NCBI GenBank assembly: GCA_009780695.1
Contig: WQZN01000005.1
Coordinates: forward strand, 62,001-126,000
Reading direction: 5' to 3'
From: Microbacteriaceae bacterium
GTDB taxonomy: Bacteria > Actinomycetota > Actinomycetes > Actinomycetales > Microbacteriaceae
DNA length: 64,000 nt
Positions within the stretch are counted from its first letter, which is position 1. Every line of letters starts with the position of its first letter. The notes under the pieces are model-generated. The model made no database searches, was not told where the DNA came from, and worked only from the letters and a program-made list of their open reading frames with translations. Below, piece after piece: positions 16,642-25,439 of the stretch. The position numbers and the translations under genes are program-made.

Positions 16642-17355
16642 ATGAGCGAGGCTGAAACGGTGGTGCGGCTGCGCACGCTGGCGGACGGCTTCGCGGCGGA
16701 TGCCGATCACCGCGACGTTGCCGCCGCTCTCTCCGCCGCCGGGTGGACGCCCGCGGGCGCCGGCGACTGGGCGATCGCCCTGCGCTCGCCCGACGGCACG
16801 GCGGCGGCGCGCATCAGCCCCTTCGACCCGACGGGTCCGTACTCGGCCGAGCTGTACCGCGCGGCCGCGCACACGCGTCAGGTCCCCGTACTGTTCGCGC
16901 ACCGGCGCCTTGCCGGCGGCGGCGATCTCCAGTTCATGGAATGGCTCACCGCCGTGCCGCAAGCCGAGGCCGCCGCCTTCCACCGCGCCATCGCCGAGCG
17001 CGCCGCCGAGGTCGCCGAACTCACGCGCCTCATCGCTGGGGTTCACGAACGCGCACGGGCCGAGCTGCCGTGGTGCGGGCCGCTCGACACGAACCCGTCG
17101 AATGTGATGCGCGGCGGCGACGGCCGCCTGGTCGTCGCCGACCCGTTCTATGCCGACGGGCCGGCGCTCTACGCCGCCGCCGTCAGCGACCCCGACGACG
17201 TCGTCGCGCGCATCCCGGAGAGGGAGCGGCGCTTCATGGCCGACATCCCGCTCGCCGGGTCGGGGCCGTGGAAGGCGGGCGAGCAGGATGCCCTGCGCGC
17301 TGGCCTCGCGGCAGCCGACGCCCGCGCCGCACACGGTCCGATCCACCCCTCGTGA
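16642..17355 (+). CDS. Kinase-like hypothetical protein
   Basis: 237 aa, 17 bp downstream of the HTH-MurA gene and probably co-transcribed. I do not recognise a named family. Two short segments look like a reduced APH/protein-kinase core: LDTNPSNVMRGGDGRLVVAD resembles a catalytic loop D-x4-N followed by a metal-binding Asp. The N-terminal half (WAIALRSPDGTAAARISPFD) could be the ATP-lid strands. The position suggests a role linked to the MurA-like protein. Confidence 0.7.
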   Translation: MSEAETVVRLRTLADGFAADADHRDVAAALSAAGWTPAGAGDWAIALRSPDGTAAARISPFDPTGPYSAELYRAAAHTRQVPVLFAHRRLAGGGDLQFMEWLTAVPQAEAAAFHRAIAERAAEVAELTRLIAGVHERARAELPWCGPLDTNPSNVMRGGDGRLVVADPFYADGPALYAAAVSDPDDVVARIPERERRFMADIPLAGSGPWKAGEQDALRAGLAAADARAAHGPIHPS

Positions 17356-17417
17356 ATGTCGGCGGTCCGTCGTAGCTTCGAGTCGACAGGGTTCGTGAGC
17401 CACTGAGGAGGGCAATC

Positions 17418-17789
17418 ATGGACTGGAAGATCGAGCTCATCTTCGTGCCGGTCACCGACGTCGACCGCGCGAAGGCGTTCTACGTCGACAAGGTCGGCTT
17501 CCACGACGACTACGACGTCACCGTCAGCGACGAGGTGCGCTTCGTGCAGCTGACTCCCCCGGGTTCGGCGTGCTCGATCGCGTTCGGCAAGGGCCTGACC
17601 GAGATGACGCCGGGCACGCAGAACAGCATCCAGGTCGTCGTGCCCGACGCCGCCGCCGAGCGCGACCGTCTTCGAGCCAACGGCGTCGCGGCGAGCGAGG
17701 TCGACGAACAGTCCTGGGGCCGCTTCGTCACCTTCCCCGACCCCGACGGGAACGTCTGGACCCTGCAGGAGATCGTGCGGCAGGGCTGA
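17418..17789 (+). CDS. VOC family protein (glyoxalase/bleomycin-resistance fold)
   Basis: 123 aa. The paired beta-alpha-beta-beta-beta modules are evident: FVPVTDVDRAKAFYVDKVGF at the N-terminus and FVTFPDPDGNVWTLQEI at the C-terminus, the latter ending in the metal-ligand Glu of the fold. Good ribosome binding site (GAGGAGGG) 7 nt before the ATG. The substrate is unknown; members include fosfomycin and bleomycin resistance proteins and dioxygenases. Confidence 0.88.
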   Translation: MDWKIELIFVPVTDVDRAKAFYVDKVGFHDDYDVTVSDEVRFVQLTPPGSACSIAFGKGLTEMTPGTQNSIQVVVPDAAAERDRLRANGVAASEVDEQSWGRFVTFPDPDGNVWTLQEIVRQG

Positions 17790-17801
17790 GCGCGGCGCGC
17801 G

Positions 17802-18251
17802 TCAGAGCGCGCGCGACCAGGCGACCTCGCGCTCGAGCTGGCCCGACGCGACGAACAGGCGCACCTGGTGCGTGTCTGCGAGCGCAGCCGCGAGCGCGCC
17901 ACGATCGGCGGGCTCGAAGCCGAGCTTCTGCCAGAACGGGCCCGAGCGGCGCGAGAAGAGCCACGCTCGCTGCGCACCGGCGGCGCTCGCCTCGTCGAGG
18001 GCGTGGCGGGCGAGGCGCGAGCCGGCGCCCACCGTGCGGTGCTCGGTGGCGACCCCCACGCTGCGGATGAGCGCGTGCCGGGCATCCGCGCTCAGCTCGA
18101 AGCCCGTGCAGCCGACGATCGCGCCCGCCACGTCGCGCTCGATCCAGAGCCGCACCGTCGGCGCGTCCAGGCCCGAGAGCGTGAGGTCCACGGCGGCGAG
18201 AAAGGCACGCACATCCTCGACGTCGGCAGTGGTCACGGCGTCGAGCGGCAC
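17802..18251 (-). CDS. GNAT family N-acetyltransferase
   Basis: 149 aa. The acetyl-CoA binding core is recognisable as LIRSVGVATEHRTVGAGSRL followed by ARHALDEASAAGAQRAWLFS and FWQKLGFEPADR. The GTG start follows AGGATGGAG. It is similar in shape to small amino-acid or ArsN-like acetyltransferases; the substrate cannot be assigned. It is convergent with the VOC gene and divergent from the DUF4037 gene. Confidence 0.82.
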   Translation of the reverse strand: MPLDAVTTADVEDVRAFLAAVDLTLSGLDAPTVRLWIERDVAGAIVGCTGFELSADARHALIRSVGVATEHRTVGAGSRLARHALDEASAAGAQRAWLFSRRSGPFWQKLGFEPADRGALAAALADTHQVRLFVASGQLEREVAWSRAL

Positions 18252-18292
18252 ATCTCCATCCTGCCCGACTCACCCGACCGACACGGCATGAT

Positions 18293-19336
18293 GTGCTGGT
18301 GGGCGACCGGGAGTACAGCGGCATCGAACTCGCGCGCGCGTACTGGCACGAAGTCGTAGGCCCGCTGCTCGAGGCGGCATTCCCCGGCGTGCCGCTGGCA
18401 GCCGCGCGGATCGGCACCGGATCCGACGTGCTCGGCCTCGACGACCCCACCTCGCGAGACCACGACTGGGGGCTGCGCCTCAGCGTGTTCGTCCCGTCCG
18501 ACACGGCGGCTGCGGTCGGCTCGGTCGGCTCCGAGCTCGAGCGCCGTCTGCCCGTGGCCTTCCGCGGCCACCCGACCCGCTTCGCCTTCACCGGACGCTC
18601 CGACGCGACGCACCAGGTCGACGTGGGCACGGTCGGCGCATTCGCCGACTCCCGCCTCGGCTTCGACCCCCAGCTCGCGAGCACGCTGGACTGGCTGTCG
18701 CTCACCGGCCAGGCCGCGCTCGAGGTGACGGCAGGCGAGGTCTTCGCGGATCCCGTCGGCGAGCTCGCCGCGGCGTGTGCCGCGCTCGCGTGGTACCCGG
18801 CGGATGTCTGGCGCCACGCCCTCGCCGCGGACTGGGCCCGGCTCGCGCAGGAGCTTCCGCTCATGGGCCGCGCCGCAGACGTCGGCGACGACCTCGGCTC
18901 GCGCGTCATCGGCGCCCGGCTCTCTCAGGTCGCGATGCACCTCGCGTTCCTGCTCGAGCGGCGCTGGCCGCCCTACGCGAAGTGGTTCGGCACCGTGTTC
19001 GGCCGGCTCGACTCCGCCCCCGACCTCGCACCCCACCTGCAGCGCACGCTCTCCGCCGACACCCTGCGCGACCGCGAGCTCGGCCTGGTCGACGCGCTCG
19101 ACCTGCTGCTCGAGCGCCAGAACACGCTCGGCCTGACGCACGTGGAACGCGCGACCATTCCGTTCTGGGATCGCCCGTACCGACATCCCGACCCCGCCAT
19201 CGTCACTCAGCTGCTCGCGGAGGTGACCGACGCGACGCTCCGCGCGCTGCCACCGGGCCTCGGCACGATCGAGCAGCGCACCGACAACGTCGATGTCCTG
19301 GTCGACGCGGCGGCACGCCGGCGCATGATCGGCTGA
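18293..19336 (+). CDS. DUF4037 nucleotidyltransferase-like protein
   Basis: 347 aa from GTG. The N-terminal IGTGSDVLGLDDPTSRDHDW contains a GS-x-D ... D-x-D arrangement like the active site of minimal nucleotidyltransferases, and the C-terminal helical half (LQRTLSADTLRDRELGLVDA) is characteristic of DUF4037. Family members occur beside streptomycin-type resistance and toxin-antitoxin nucleotidyltransferases, but no activity is established here. A GTG six bases downstream is an alternative start. Confidence 0.8.
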   Translation: MLVGDREYSGIELARAYWHEVVGPLLEAAFPGVPLAAARIGTGSDVLGLDDPTSRDHDWGLRLSVFVPSDTAAAVGSVGSELERRLPVAFRGHPTRFAFTGRSDATHQVDVGTVGAFADSRLGFDPQLASTLDWLSLTGQAALEVTAGEVFADPVGELAAACAALAWYPADVWRHALAADWARLAQELPLMGRAADVGDDLGSRVIGARLSQVAMHLAFLLERRWPPYAKWFGTVFGRLDSAPDLAPHLQRTLSADTLRDRELGLVDALDLLLERQNTLGLTHVERATIPFWDRPYRHPDPAIVTQLLAEVTDATLRALPPGLGTIEQRTDNVDVLVDAAARRRMIG

Positions 19337-19339
19337 CGG

Positions 19340-19468
19340 CGTTCCGAGATCGACGAACGCGGACGCGCCCGCGGCGACCTGCGTCTATTCCGGAACGTGC
19401 GCATCGGTGCCGTTCCGATATCGACAGCCCCGTCCGCGCCCGCGGGCGCGTCCGTCGATCTCGGAACC
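19340..19468. repeat. Large compound inverted repeat between convergent genes
   Basis: GTTCCGAGATCGACG (19341-19355) pairs perfectly with 19453-19467, and the inner 19361-19374 (GGACGCGCCCGCGG) pairs with 19440-19453. A partial direct copy (CGTTCCGATATCGAC) begins at about 19411. The whole 136-bp space between the DUF4037 and LLM stop codons is filled by this structure, which probably ends transcription from both sides. Confidence 0.8.
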
Positions 19469-19472
19469 CGAG

Positions 19473-20531
19473 CTACGCGTCGAGGATGCCGCGCAGCATC
19501 TCGAGCGCGGCGATCCGCTCCTCGTGCGACCGGTCCCCCGGCTGCACGAGCAGGGTGGTCGCCCCCGCCGCCACGAGCGCCTCCACACGCGCCGCGATCT
19601 CGTCGCGGGTGCCGATGAGCGACACGGCGCGCGCGAGCTCCTCGGGCACGGCGAACGCGGCGTCGTCCTTCTGACCGGACAGGAACAGCCGCTGGATCTC
19701 GGCGGCCTCGCTCTCGTATCCGTAGCGCACCGCGAGGTCGTAGTAGAAGTTGCGCCCGCGCGCGCCCATGCCGCCGACATAGAGCGCGATCTGCTGACGC
19801 ACCGTCATGAGCGCCAGCTCGGTGAACTCGCCCGTGTAGAGCGCGAGCGGCACGATCACGTCGAGCTTGCCGAGCTCGGGCGAGCGCAGCGCGGTCCCCG
19901 ATGCGAGCGCCTCGCCCCAGACATCCGCCGCCCGCTCGGGGTGGAAGAAGATCGGCGCCCAGCCGTCCGCGATCTCGGCGGTCTGCGCGACCGACTTCGG
20001 CGACAGCGCGGCGATGTGCACGGGCACCGCCGGCCGCACGGGGTGGTTGATGATGCGCAGCGCCTTGCCGGCGCCGACCGCACCCAGAGCCGAGGCGGGC
20101 AGCGGCAGCTCGTAGTGGCGCCCCGCGTGCGCGAGCGTCTCGCGCCGCCACACCTGCCGGCAGATCTCGATGATCTCGCGCGTGCGCCCGAGCGGCGCGT
20201 CGAACGGCACGCCGTGGAAGCCCTCGATCACCTGCGCCCCGCTCGAGCCGAGTCCGAGCTCGAAGCGACCGCCCGACAGCGCGTCGAGGCCGGCGGCCGT
20301 CATCGCGAGCAGCGCGGGCGTGCGAGTGTAGATCGGCAGGATGTCGCTCGCGAGCGCTGCCGTCTTCGTGATCGCCGCGAGGTACCCGAGCTGGCTCACG
20401 GCGTCGAACGAGTACGTCTCGCTCACACTGAACAGCTCGACGCCCGCCGCCTCGTAGTCGGGCACCGCGGCCGCCGCCTTCAGGAAATCGCCCGCGTAGC
20501 CGATCGCCACGCCCAGTCGTGCTCGCCCCAT
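19473..20531 (-). CDS. LLM class flavin-dependent oxidoreductase
   Basis: 352 aa, a bacterial luciferase-like TIM barrel that uses F420 or FMN. Visible are VELFSVSETYSFDAVSQLGY near the N-terminus, RFELGLGSSGAQVIEGFHG (a strong LLM signature) and AEIADGWAPIFFHPER. Actinobacterial members of this subgroup are usually F420-dependent dehydrogenases. The substrate is unknown. It starts with ATG just upstream of the shikimate-dehydrogenase-like gene's 3' end, same strand. Confidence 0.88.
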   Translation of the reverse strand: MGRARLGVAIGYAGDFLKAAAAVPDYEAAGVELFSVSETYSFDAVSQLGYLAAITKTAALASDILPIYTRTPALLAMTAAGLDALSGGRFELGLGSSGAQVIEGFHGVPFDAPLGRTREIIEICRQVWRRETLAHAGRHYELPLPASALGAVGAGKALRIINHPVRPAVPVHIAALSPKSVAQTAEIADGWAPIFFHPERAADVWGEALASGTALRSPELGKLDVIVPLALYTGEFTELALMTVRQQIALYVGGMGARGRNFYYDLAVRYGYESEAAEIQRLFLSGQKDDAAFAVPEELARAVSLIGTRDEIAARVEALVAAGATTLLVQPGDRSHEERIAALEMLRGILDA

Positions 20532-20571
20532 TGCGAGCCCCCTCTCATCCGATGGTTCCGGTGTGCCGCGG

Positions 20572-21435
20572 TCAGGGCCGCGACGCGAACTCCTCCGCGG
20601 CCTCGACCTGCTCGGGCGTGAGCCGCACGCCCGTGTACAGCTCGAACTGGGCCGCCGCCTGCAGTGCGATGACCTCGCCGCCCGTGACGACGTGCTTGCC
20701 TGCGGCGCGGGCCGCGCGGATCAGCGGCGTCTCGACGGGCAGGGCGACGACGTCGAAGACGACGGATGCCTGAGCCACCTGCTCGTCCGAGAACGCCTGG
20801 ACTGCGGCATCCGCCCCGCCCGCCATGCCGATGGGCGTGACGTTGACGATGATCGGCGCCGTGAGCCCCGCGGGCGATTCCGCCCAGTCCCAGCCGAGCT
20901 CGGCCGCGAGGCCCTGGCCGGCGACGGGGTTGCGCGCCGCAAGGGTGCCGCTGAACCCCGCGTCGCGGAAGGCGAACGCGACGGCCCGGCCCATGCCGCC
21001 GCTGCCGCGCAGCAGCACGCGCTGGTCGCGGTCGAGGCCGTGCGACGCGATGAGCTGCTCGATCGCGAGGTAGTCGGTGTTGTAGGCCGAGAGCACGCCG
21101 TCGTCGTTGACGATCGTGTTGACCGACTGGATCGCCTCGGCCGACGGCGTCATCACGTCGACGAGCGCGATCACGGCCTCCTTCCACGGCATGGAGACCG
21201 AGCAGCCGCGGATGCCGAGCGCCCGCACCCCCGCGATCGCGGCGTCGATGTCGGTGGTCGTCATCGCCTTGTAGACGAAGTCGAGCCCGAGCTCGTCGTA
21301 CAGCCGGTTGTGGAACCGCGTGCCGTGGTTGCTCGGGCGTGCGGCGAGCGAGATGCACAGCCCGGTGTTCTTGTTGATCTCTGGCCGGCGGCGGCCGGCC
21401 GGGTCCTGACGCTCGTCCAGTTCCGGCTTCGTCAT
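20572..21435 (-). CDS. Shikimate 5-dehydrogenase-like oxidoreductase
   Basis: 287 aa. It has the two-domain AroE fold: substrate domain with the catalytic Lys in GCSVSMPWKEAVI and the Asp in AYNTDY, then an NAD(P) domain with LRGSGGMGRAVAFAFRDAG. The end (QAAAQFELYTGVRLT) matches the family. It overlaps the HPr gene by ATGA in a trpD-HPr-aroE-like unit. Because HPr and TrpD are not a normal shikimate context, it may be a paralogue acting on quinate or another hydroxy acid. Confidence 0.88.
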   Translation of the reverse strand: MTKPELDERQDPAGRRRPEINKNTGLCISLAARPSNHGTRFHNRLYDELGLDFVYKAMTTTDIDAAIAGVRALGIRGCSVSMPWKEAVIALVDVMTPSAEAIQSVNTIVNDDGVLSAYNTDYLAIEQLIASHGLDRDQRVLLRGSGGMGRAVAFAFRDAGFSGTLAARNPVAGQGLAAELGWDWAESPAGLTAPIIVNVTPIGMAGGADAAVQAFSDEQVAQASVVFDVVALPVETPLIRAARAAGKHVVTGGEVIALQAAAQFELYTGVRLTPEQVEAAEEFASRP

Positions 21436-21722
21436 GCCCCGCTCCTCGTGAAATCCGACGCGACCAGCTCGGCCAGCGCGTCGACGGCCGCCCGGCCGCC
21501 CTCGTCGTCGTCGCCCGCGATGTCGAGCGACGCGCCCTGCGTGATGCCGAGGGCGAGGACCGAGAGGATGCTGCGCGCATCGGCGCCGTTGACCGTGGTG
21601 CGTGCGGGCAGCGTGCTCGCGAGCTTCACGAGCTCCGCCGCGGGCCGGGCGTGCAGCCCCTCGGCGGCGGTCACGACGACTGTGCGCGAGTACCGGCCCG
21701 CCACATCGACGCCGTCGCTCAT
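21432..21722 (-). CDS. HPr family phosphocarrier protein
   Basis: 96 aa. HPr carries phosphate from enzyme I to sugar EIIA proteins. The active His lies in [14 protein letters not shown] and the regulatory Ser in [12 protein letters not shown], both intact. No enzyme I or EII gene is in the window. It overlaps the flanking genes by ATGA on both sides, so it is translated together with an amino-acid biosynthesis enzyme and a dehydrogenase, an unusual setting for a general PTS component. Confidence 0.9.
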   Translation of the reverse strand: MSDGVDVAGRYSRTVVVTAAEGLHARPAAELVKLASTLPARTTVNGADARSILSVLALGITQGASLDIAGDDDEGGRAAVDALAELVASDFTRSGA

Positions 21723-22768
21723 CGAGCGGCCGCCACCCAGGCCTCGAGCTTGGCCGTGGCGGCGCCCGAATCGATCGCCTCGGCGGCGACGGCCAGGTTC
21801 TCGCGGAAGCGCTGGACGATCGGGATGTCGCTCTGCGCGGCATCCCCCGCGAGCTTGAACGCGATCAGGCCCGCGGCCGCGTTCAGCAGCACGATGTCGC
21901 GGACCGGGCCGGGCTCGCCGCCGAGGACGCGGCGCACGACGCCCGCGTTGTGCTCGGGGTCGCCGCCCGTGATGTCGGCGATCGAGGCGCGCGGGATGCC
22001 GAGATCGCGCGGGTCGAGGTCGTGCTCGGTGATCGCGCCGTTGCTGATCTCCCAGATGTGGCTGTGCCCCGTCGTCGTGAGCTCGTCGAGCCCGTCGTCG
22101 CCGCGGAAGACGAGCGCCGTCGCGCCGCGGGTCTGGAACACGCCCGTGATGAGCGGCACGCGATCGAGGTTCGAGACCCCGACGGCGGATGCCTCGGGCC
22201 GGGCCGGGTTGCAGAGCGGCCCCAGGAAGTTGAAGACGGTCGGCACGCCGAGGTCGCCGCGCACCTTGCCCGCGTTGCCGAAGCCGGGGTGGAACAGCGA
22301 CGCCCAGGCGAAGGTGATGCCGGCCTTCTCGAAGGTCGCGGCGACGGCCTCGGGCGAGCGCGAGAGGTCGATGCCCAGGGCGGCCAGCACATCGGATGCG
22401 CCGGAGGCCGACGAGACCGCGCGGTTGCCGTGCTTGATGACGGGCACGCCCGCGGCGGCGCAGACGATGGATGCCATCGTCGAGATGTTCACGGTGCGGA
22501 ACCGGTCGCCGCCGGTGCCGACGATGTCGAGGGCCATCGGGTCGAGCGCGAGGGGCTGCGCGTGCTCGAGGATCGCGTCGCGGAAGCCGACGATCTCGTC
22601 GACCGTCTCGCCCTTCACCCGCAGGGCGACGAGGAAGCCGGCGATCTGGGCCTCCGTCGCGGAGCCCTGCATGATCTGATCCATGGCCCAGCTGGCCTCG
22701 GTGATGCTCAGATCCTCACCCTCCAGCAGTGCGCCGATGACCGCCGGCCAGGTGAGGGATTCCGCCAT
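21719..22768 (-). CDS. trpD: Anthranilate phosphoribosyltransferase
   Basis: 349 aa, normal length. TrpD joins anthranilate to PRPP in tryptophan synthesis. The PRPP-binding [14 protein letters not shown], the anthranilate-site [20 protein letters not shown] (split at about residues 115-134) and the [10 protein letters not shown] segment are all present. It stands apart from other trp genes. The ATG is chosen because a TAGGAT hexamer sits 7 nt upstream (leaderless start) and the protein aligns to its usual N-terminus ([16 protein letters not shown]). Confidence 0.96.
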   Translation of the reverse strand: MAESLTWPAVIGALLEGEDLSITEASWAMDQIMQGSATEAQIAGFLVALRVKGETVDEIVGFRDAILEHAQPLALDPMALDIVGTGGDRFRTVNISTMASIVCAAAGVPVIKHGNRAVSSASGASDVLAALGIDLSRSPEAVAATFEKAGITFAWASLFHPGFGNAGKVRGDLGVPTVFNFLGPLCNPARPEASAVGVSNLDRVPLITGVFQTRGATALVFRGDDGLDELTTTGHSHIWEISNGAITEHDLDPRDLGIPRASIADITGGDPEHNAGVVRRVLGGEPGPVRDIVLLNAAAGLIAFKLAGDAAQSDIPIVQRFRENLAVAAEAIDSGAATAKLEAWVAAAR

Positions 22769-22775
22769 GCCGAGA

Positions 22776-22781
22776 ATCCTA
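22776..22781 (-). promoter_or_regulatory. Putative -10 (TAGGAT) of trpD
   Basis: TAGGAT is 7 nt upstream of the trpD ATG with no Shine-Dalgarno. It sits almost back to back with the divergent ctaE -10 element 28 bp away. Confidence 0.5.
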
Positions 22782-22809
22782 ACGGGCGCAAGGCACTCGC
22801 GGATTCCGA

Positions 22810-22815
22810 CATAAT
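22810..22815 (+). promoter_or_regulatory. Putative -10 (CATAAT) of ctaE-qcrCAB
   Basis: CATAAT ends 7 nt before the GTG at 22823. This is the main reason for choosing that codon as a leaderless start instead of the ATG at 22814, which would lie inside the hexamer. Confidence 0.5.
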
Positions 22816-22822
22816 GGCTCTT

Positions 22823-23455
22823 GTGACGAGCACCTCCATTTCTCCGCAGGCGGCCCCTGTCGTCTCCCGACCCAACGTCGTCGCGGTCGGAACGATTGTT
22901 TGGCTCGGAAGCGAGGTGATGTTCTTCGCGGGTCTTTTCGCGATCTACTTCACGCTGCGCTCCACGTCCCCCGCCCTGTGGGCGATGTCGACCCCGCACC
23001 TCAACGTGCCGTGGGCGACGGGCAACACGATCATCCTGGTGATCAGCTCGTTCACCTGCCAGTTCGGCGTCTTCGCGGCCGAGCGCCTGCAGGCCCGCAA
23101 GACGGGCGGCGCGTTCAATCTGGCCAAGTGGGGCATGGTCGAGTGGTTCACGCTCAGCTTCGCCCTCGGCGCGATCTTCGTCTGCGGCCAGATCGTCGAG
23201 TACTCGAACCTCGTCCACGAGGGCCTCGCCTTCAGCGCCTCGGCCTACACGAGCGCCTTCTACTTGACGACCGGCTTCCACGCGATGCACGTCACGGGCG
23301 GTCTGATCGCGTTCCTCTTCACCATCGGCCGCGCGTTCGCGGTGAAGAAGTTCGGCCACAAGGAAGCGACGACCGCGATCGTCGTCTCGTACTACTGGCA
23401 CTTCGTCGACGTGGTCTGGATCGGCCTGTTCCTCGTCATCTACGTCCTCAAGTAA
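22823..23455 (+). CDS. ctaE: Cytochrome c oxidase subunit III
   Basis: About 210 aa with five predicted membrane helices, the length of actinobacterial subunit III. It supports proton uptake and stability of the aa3 oxidase. Conserved segments include [20 protein letters not shown] at the first helix, the [12 protein letters not shown] motif and the C-terminal [20 protein letters not shown]. An in-frame ATG at 22814 would add three residues. It leads the qcrCAB genes, as in other actinobacteria where bc1 and aa3 form a supercomplex. Confidence 0.95.
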   Translation: MTSTSISPQAAPVVSRPNVVAVGTIVWLGSEVMFFAGLFAIYFTLRSTSPALWAMSTPHLNVPWATGNTIILVISSFTCQFGVFAAERLQARKTGGAFNLAKWGMVEWFTLSFALGAIFVCGQIVEYSNLVHEGLAFSASAYTSAFYLTTGFHAMHVTGGLIAFLFTIGRAFAVKKFGHKEATTAIVVSYYWHFVDVVWIGLFLVIYVLK

Positions 23456-23478
23456 GCACCCGGAGAACCCCAACTCAC

Positions 23479-24309
23479 ATGGCAAAGCTGAACCAGCCGA
23501 CGACGAGCGGACGTTCGACGTCCCGCAAGCGCAAGACCGGCCGCCGCTCCCCCCTCGCGACCTTCGCCCTCATCGCCATCGGCCTCGGCCTCACCGGCGG
23601 TGTCTACGCGGCGGCGAACGCGACCCCCTCGGCCTCCGCCGACACCGCGTCCTCGACGCAGCAGCAGGTCTCCGACGGCGAGCACCTCTTCCAGGCCAAC
23701 TGCGCGAGCTGCCACGGCATGAACGCCGTCGGCACCGCCGCAGCCCCGAGCCTCATCGGCGTCGGCGCCGCAGCCGTCGACTTCCAGGTCGGCACCGGCC
23801 GCATGCCGATGGCGATGGACGGCCCCCAGGCCGAAGAGAAGACCCCGCAGTTCACGGACGCGCAGACCAAGGAGCTCGCGGCGTATGTCGCGTCCCTCGC
23901 CCCCGGGCCCGCCATCCCCGACGCGCAGTACCTCACCGGCAACACCGACGCCGCGGCGGGTGCCCAGCTCTTCCGCATCAACTGCGCCATGTGCCACAAC
24001 GTGGCCGGCGCGGGCGGCGCGCTCACCGAGGGCAAGTTCGCGCCCCCGCTGAAGGGCGTGACCCCGGCGCACATCTACGAGGCGATGCTCACCGGCCCGC
24101 AGAACATGCCCGTGTTCAACGACCGGAACATCACCCCGGAGCAGAAGTCGGACATCATCTCGTACCTGACGTACCTCGAGAAGAACCCGTCGCCCGGCGG
24201 CTTCGCACTCGGTGACCTCGGCCCCGTCGCCGAAGGTCTGTTCCTCTGGATCTTCGGTCTCGGCTCGATCGTCGGCCTCGCGGTGTGGATCACCGCGAAG
24301 TCCAACTGA
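23479..24309 (+). CDS. qcrC: Cytochrome bc1 complex dihaem cytochrome c subunit
   Basis: 276 aa. An N-terminal membrane segment (about 27-45) anchors two cytochrome c domains; haem is bound at CASCH (Cys75, Cys78, His79) and CAMCH (Cys169, Cys172, His173). A second membrane helix closes the protein (FLWIFGLGSIVGLAVWI). In actinobacteria this dihaem subunit replaces a soluble cytochrome c and carries electrons directly to the aa3 oxidase. Confidence 0.97.
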   Translation: MAKLNQPTTSGRSTSRKRKTGRRSPLATFALIAIGLGLTGGVYAAANATPSASADTASSTQQQVSDGEHLFQANCASCHGMNAVGTAAAPSLIGVGAAAVDFQVGTGRMPMAMDGPQAEEKTPQFTDAQTKELAAYVASLAPGPAIPDAQYLTGNTDAAAGAQLFRINCAMCHNVAGAGGALTEGKFAPPLKGVTPAHIYEAMLTGPQNMPVFNDRNITPEQKSDIISYLTYLEKNPSPGGFALGDLGPVAEGLFLWIFGLGSIVGLAVWITAKSN

Positions 24310-24350
24310 TCGAACGACGACCTCACAGCAGCAGCGCAAGAAGGAGAGCA

Positions 24351-25439
24351 ATGGCACAGGACGATAGCGGCAGCAGCGAGCTCGCCGAGACGTCCTCGAC
24401 AGCCGTCGAGCACCCCGTCGAGGACCACCGTCTCGGCGACCCCGGCACCGCGATCGTGGTGGCGGACGCGCCGGTCAACCCCGGTTTCCCCGCACACCGC
24501 CCGCGTCTGACCGACACGGACCCGAAGCAGAACCGCCGTGCCGAGCGCACCGTGTTCACGCTCTTCTACCTGTCGATCGCCGGCAGCGTCTGGGCGATCG
24601 CGGCCTACCTCGCCTTCCCGATCGAGTCGGGCAACCTCGCCGACGTGCGCACCTCGACGCTGTTCATCGGCCTCGGCATGGTGCTCGCGCTCCTCGGCAT
24701 CGGCATCGGCGCCGTCCACTGGGCCAAGCAGCTCATGAACGACCACGAGGGCATCGACATCCGTCACGGCGTCGCCGGCTCGGAGGAGACCCGTGAGCGC
24801 GCGATCGAGATCTTCGAAGAGGCCAACGAGGAGTCGGGCTTCGGCCGCCGCACCCTCATCCGCAACTCGCTGATCGGCGCGCTCGTCGCGTTCCCGCTGC
24901 CTGCCGTCGTGCTGTTCCGCGGTCTCGCTCCGCAGAACGTCGACCCCATCAAGGAGCTCAAGCACACGATGTGGGCGAAGGGCACCCGTCTGACGAAGGA
25001 CCCGACGGGCCTTCCGATCCTGGCGTCCGACGTCACCATCGGCTCGGTGTTCCACGTCATCCCCGACGGCCTCAACGACCGCGAGGACGCCCTCGAGCAG
25101 AAGGCGACCGCGGCGGTGCTGCTCATGCGCCTGCGCCCCGAGGACCTGCACGTGTCCCCCGCCCGCAAGGACTGGAACTACCACGGCATCGTGGCCTACT
25201 CCAAGATCTGCACCCACGTCGGCTGCCCCGTCGCTCTCTACGAGCAGCAGACGCACCACCTGCTCTGCCCCTGCCACCAGTCGCAGTTCGACATCACGCA
25301 CGAGGCGCGCGTCATCTTCGGCCCGGCCGGCCGCCCGCTGCCGCAGCTGCCGATCACGGTCGACGACCAGGGCTACCTCGTCGCGCAGAGCGACTTCCAC
25401 GAACCCGTCGGCCCGAGCTTCTGGGAGCGCAACTCGTGA
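24351..25439 (+). CDS. qcrA: Cytochrome bc1 complex Rieske iron-sulfur subunit
   Basis: 362 aa, the long actinobacterial form with three membrane helices before the Rieske domain. The [2Fe-2S] ligands are CTHVGC (Cys287, His289) and CPCH (Cys306, His309), with Cys292 and Cys308 forming the usual disulfide. Strong ribosome binding site AAGGAGAG before ATG. It accepts electrons from quinol at QcrB and passes them to QcrC. Confidence 0.97.
   Translation: MAQDDSGSSELAETSSTAVEHPVEDHRLGDPGTAIVVADAPVNPGFPAHRPRLTDTDPKQNRRAERTVFTLFYLSIAGSVWAIAAYLAFPIESGNLADVRTSTLFIGLGMVLALLGIGIGAVHWAKQLMNDHEGIDIRHGVAGSEETRERAIEIFEEANEESGFGRRTLIRNSLIGALVAFPLPAVVLFRGLAPQNVDPIKELKHTMWAKGTRLTKDPTGLPILASDVTIGSVFHVIPDGLNDREDALEQKATAAVLLMRLRPEDLHVSPARKDWNYHGIVAYSKICTHVGCPVALYEQQTHHLLCPCHQSQFDITHEARVIFGPAGRPLPQLPITVDDQGYLVAQSDFHEPVGPSFWERNS

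Noticed and set aside
9273..20531. A biosynthetic or defence island
   Set aside because: The genes are short independent units in mixed orientation with separate promoters and terminators; no core biosynthetic enzyme, nuclease-ATPase pair or recombinase was found.
21432..21722. A complete PTS locus
   Set aside because: Only HPr is present; no enzyme I or EII genes accompany it.
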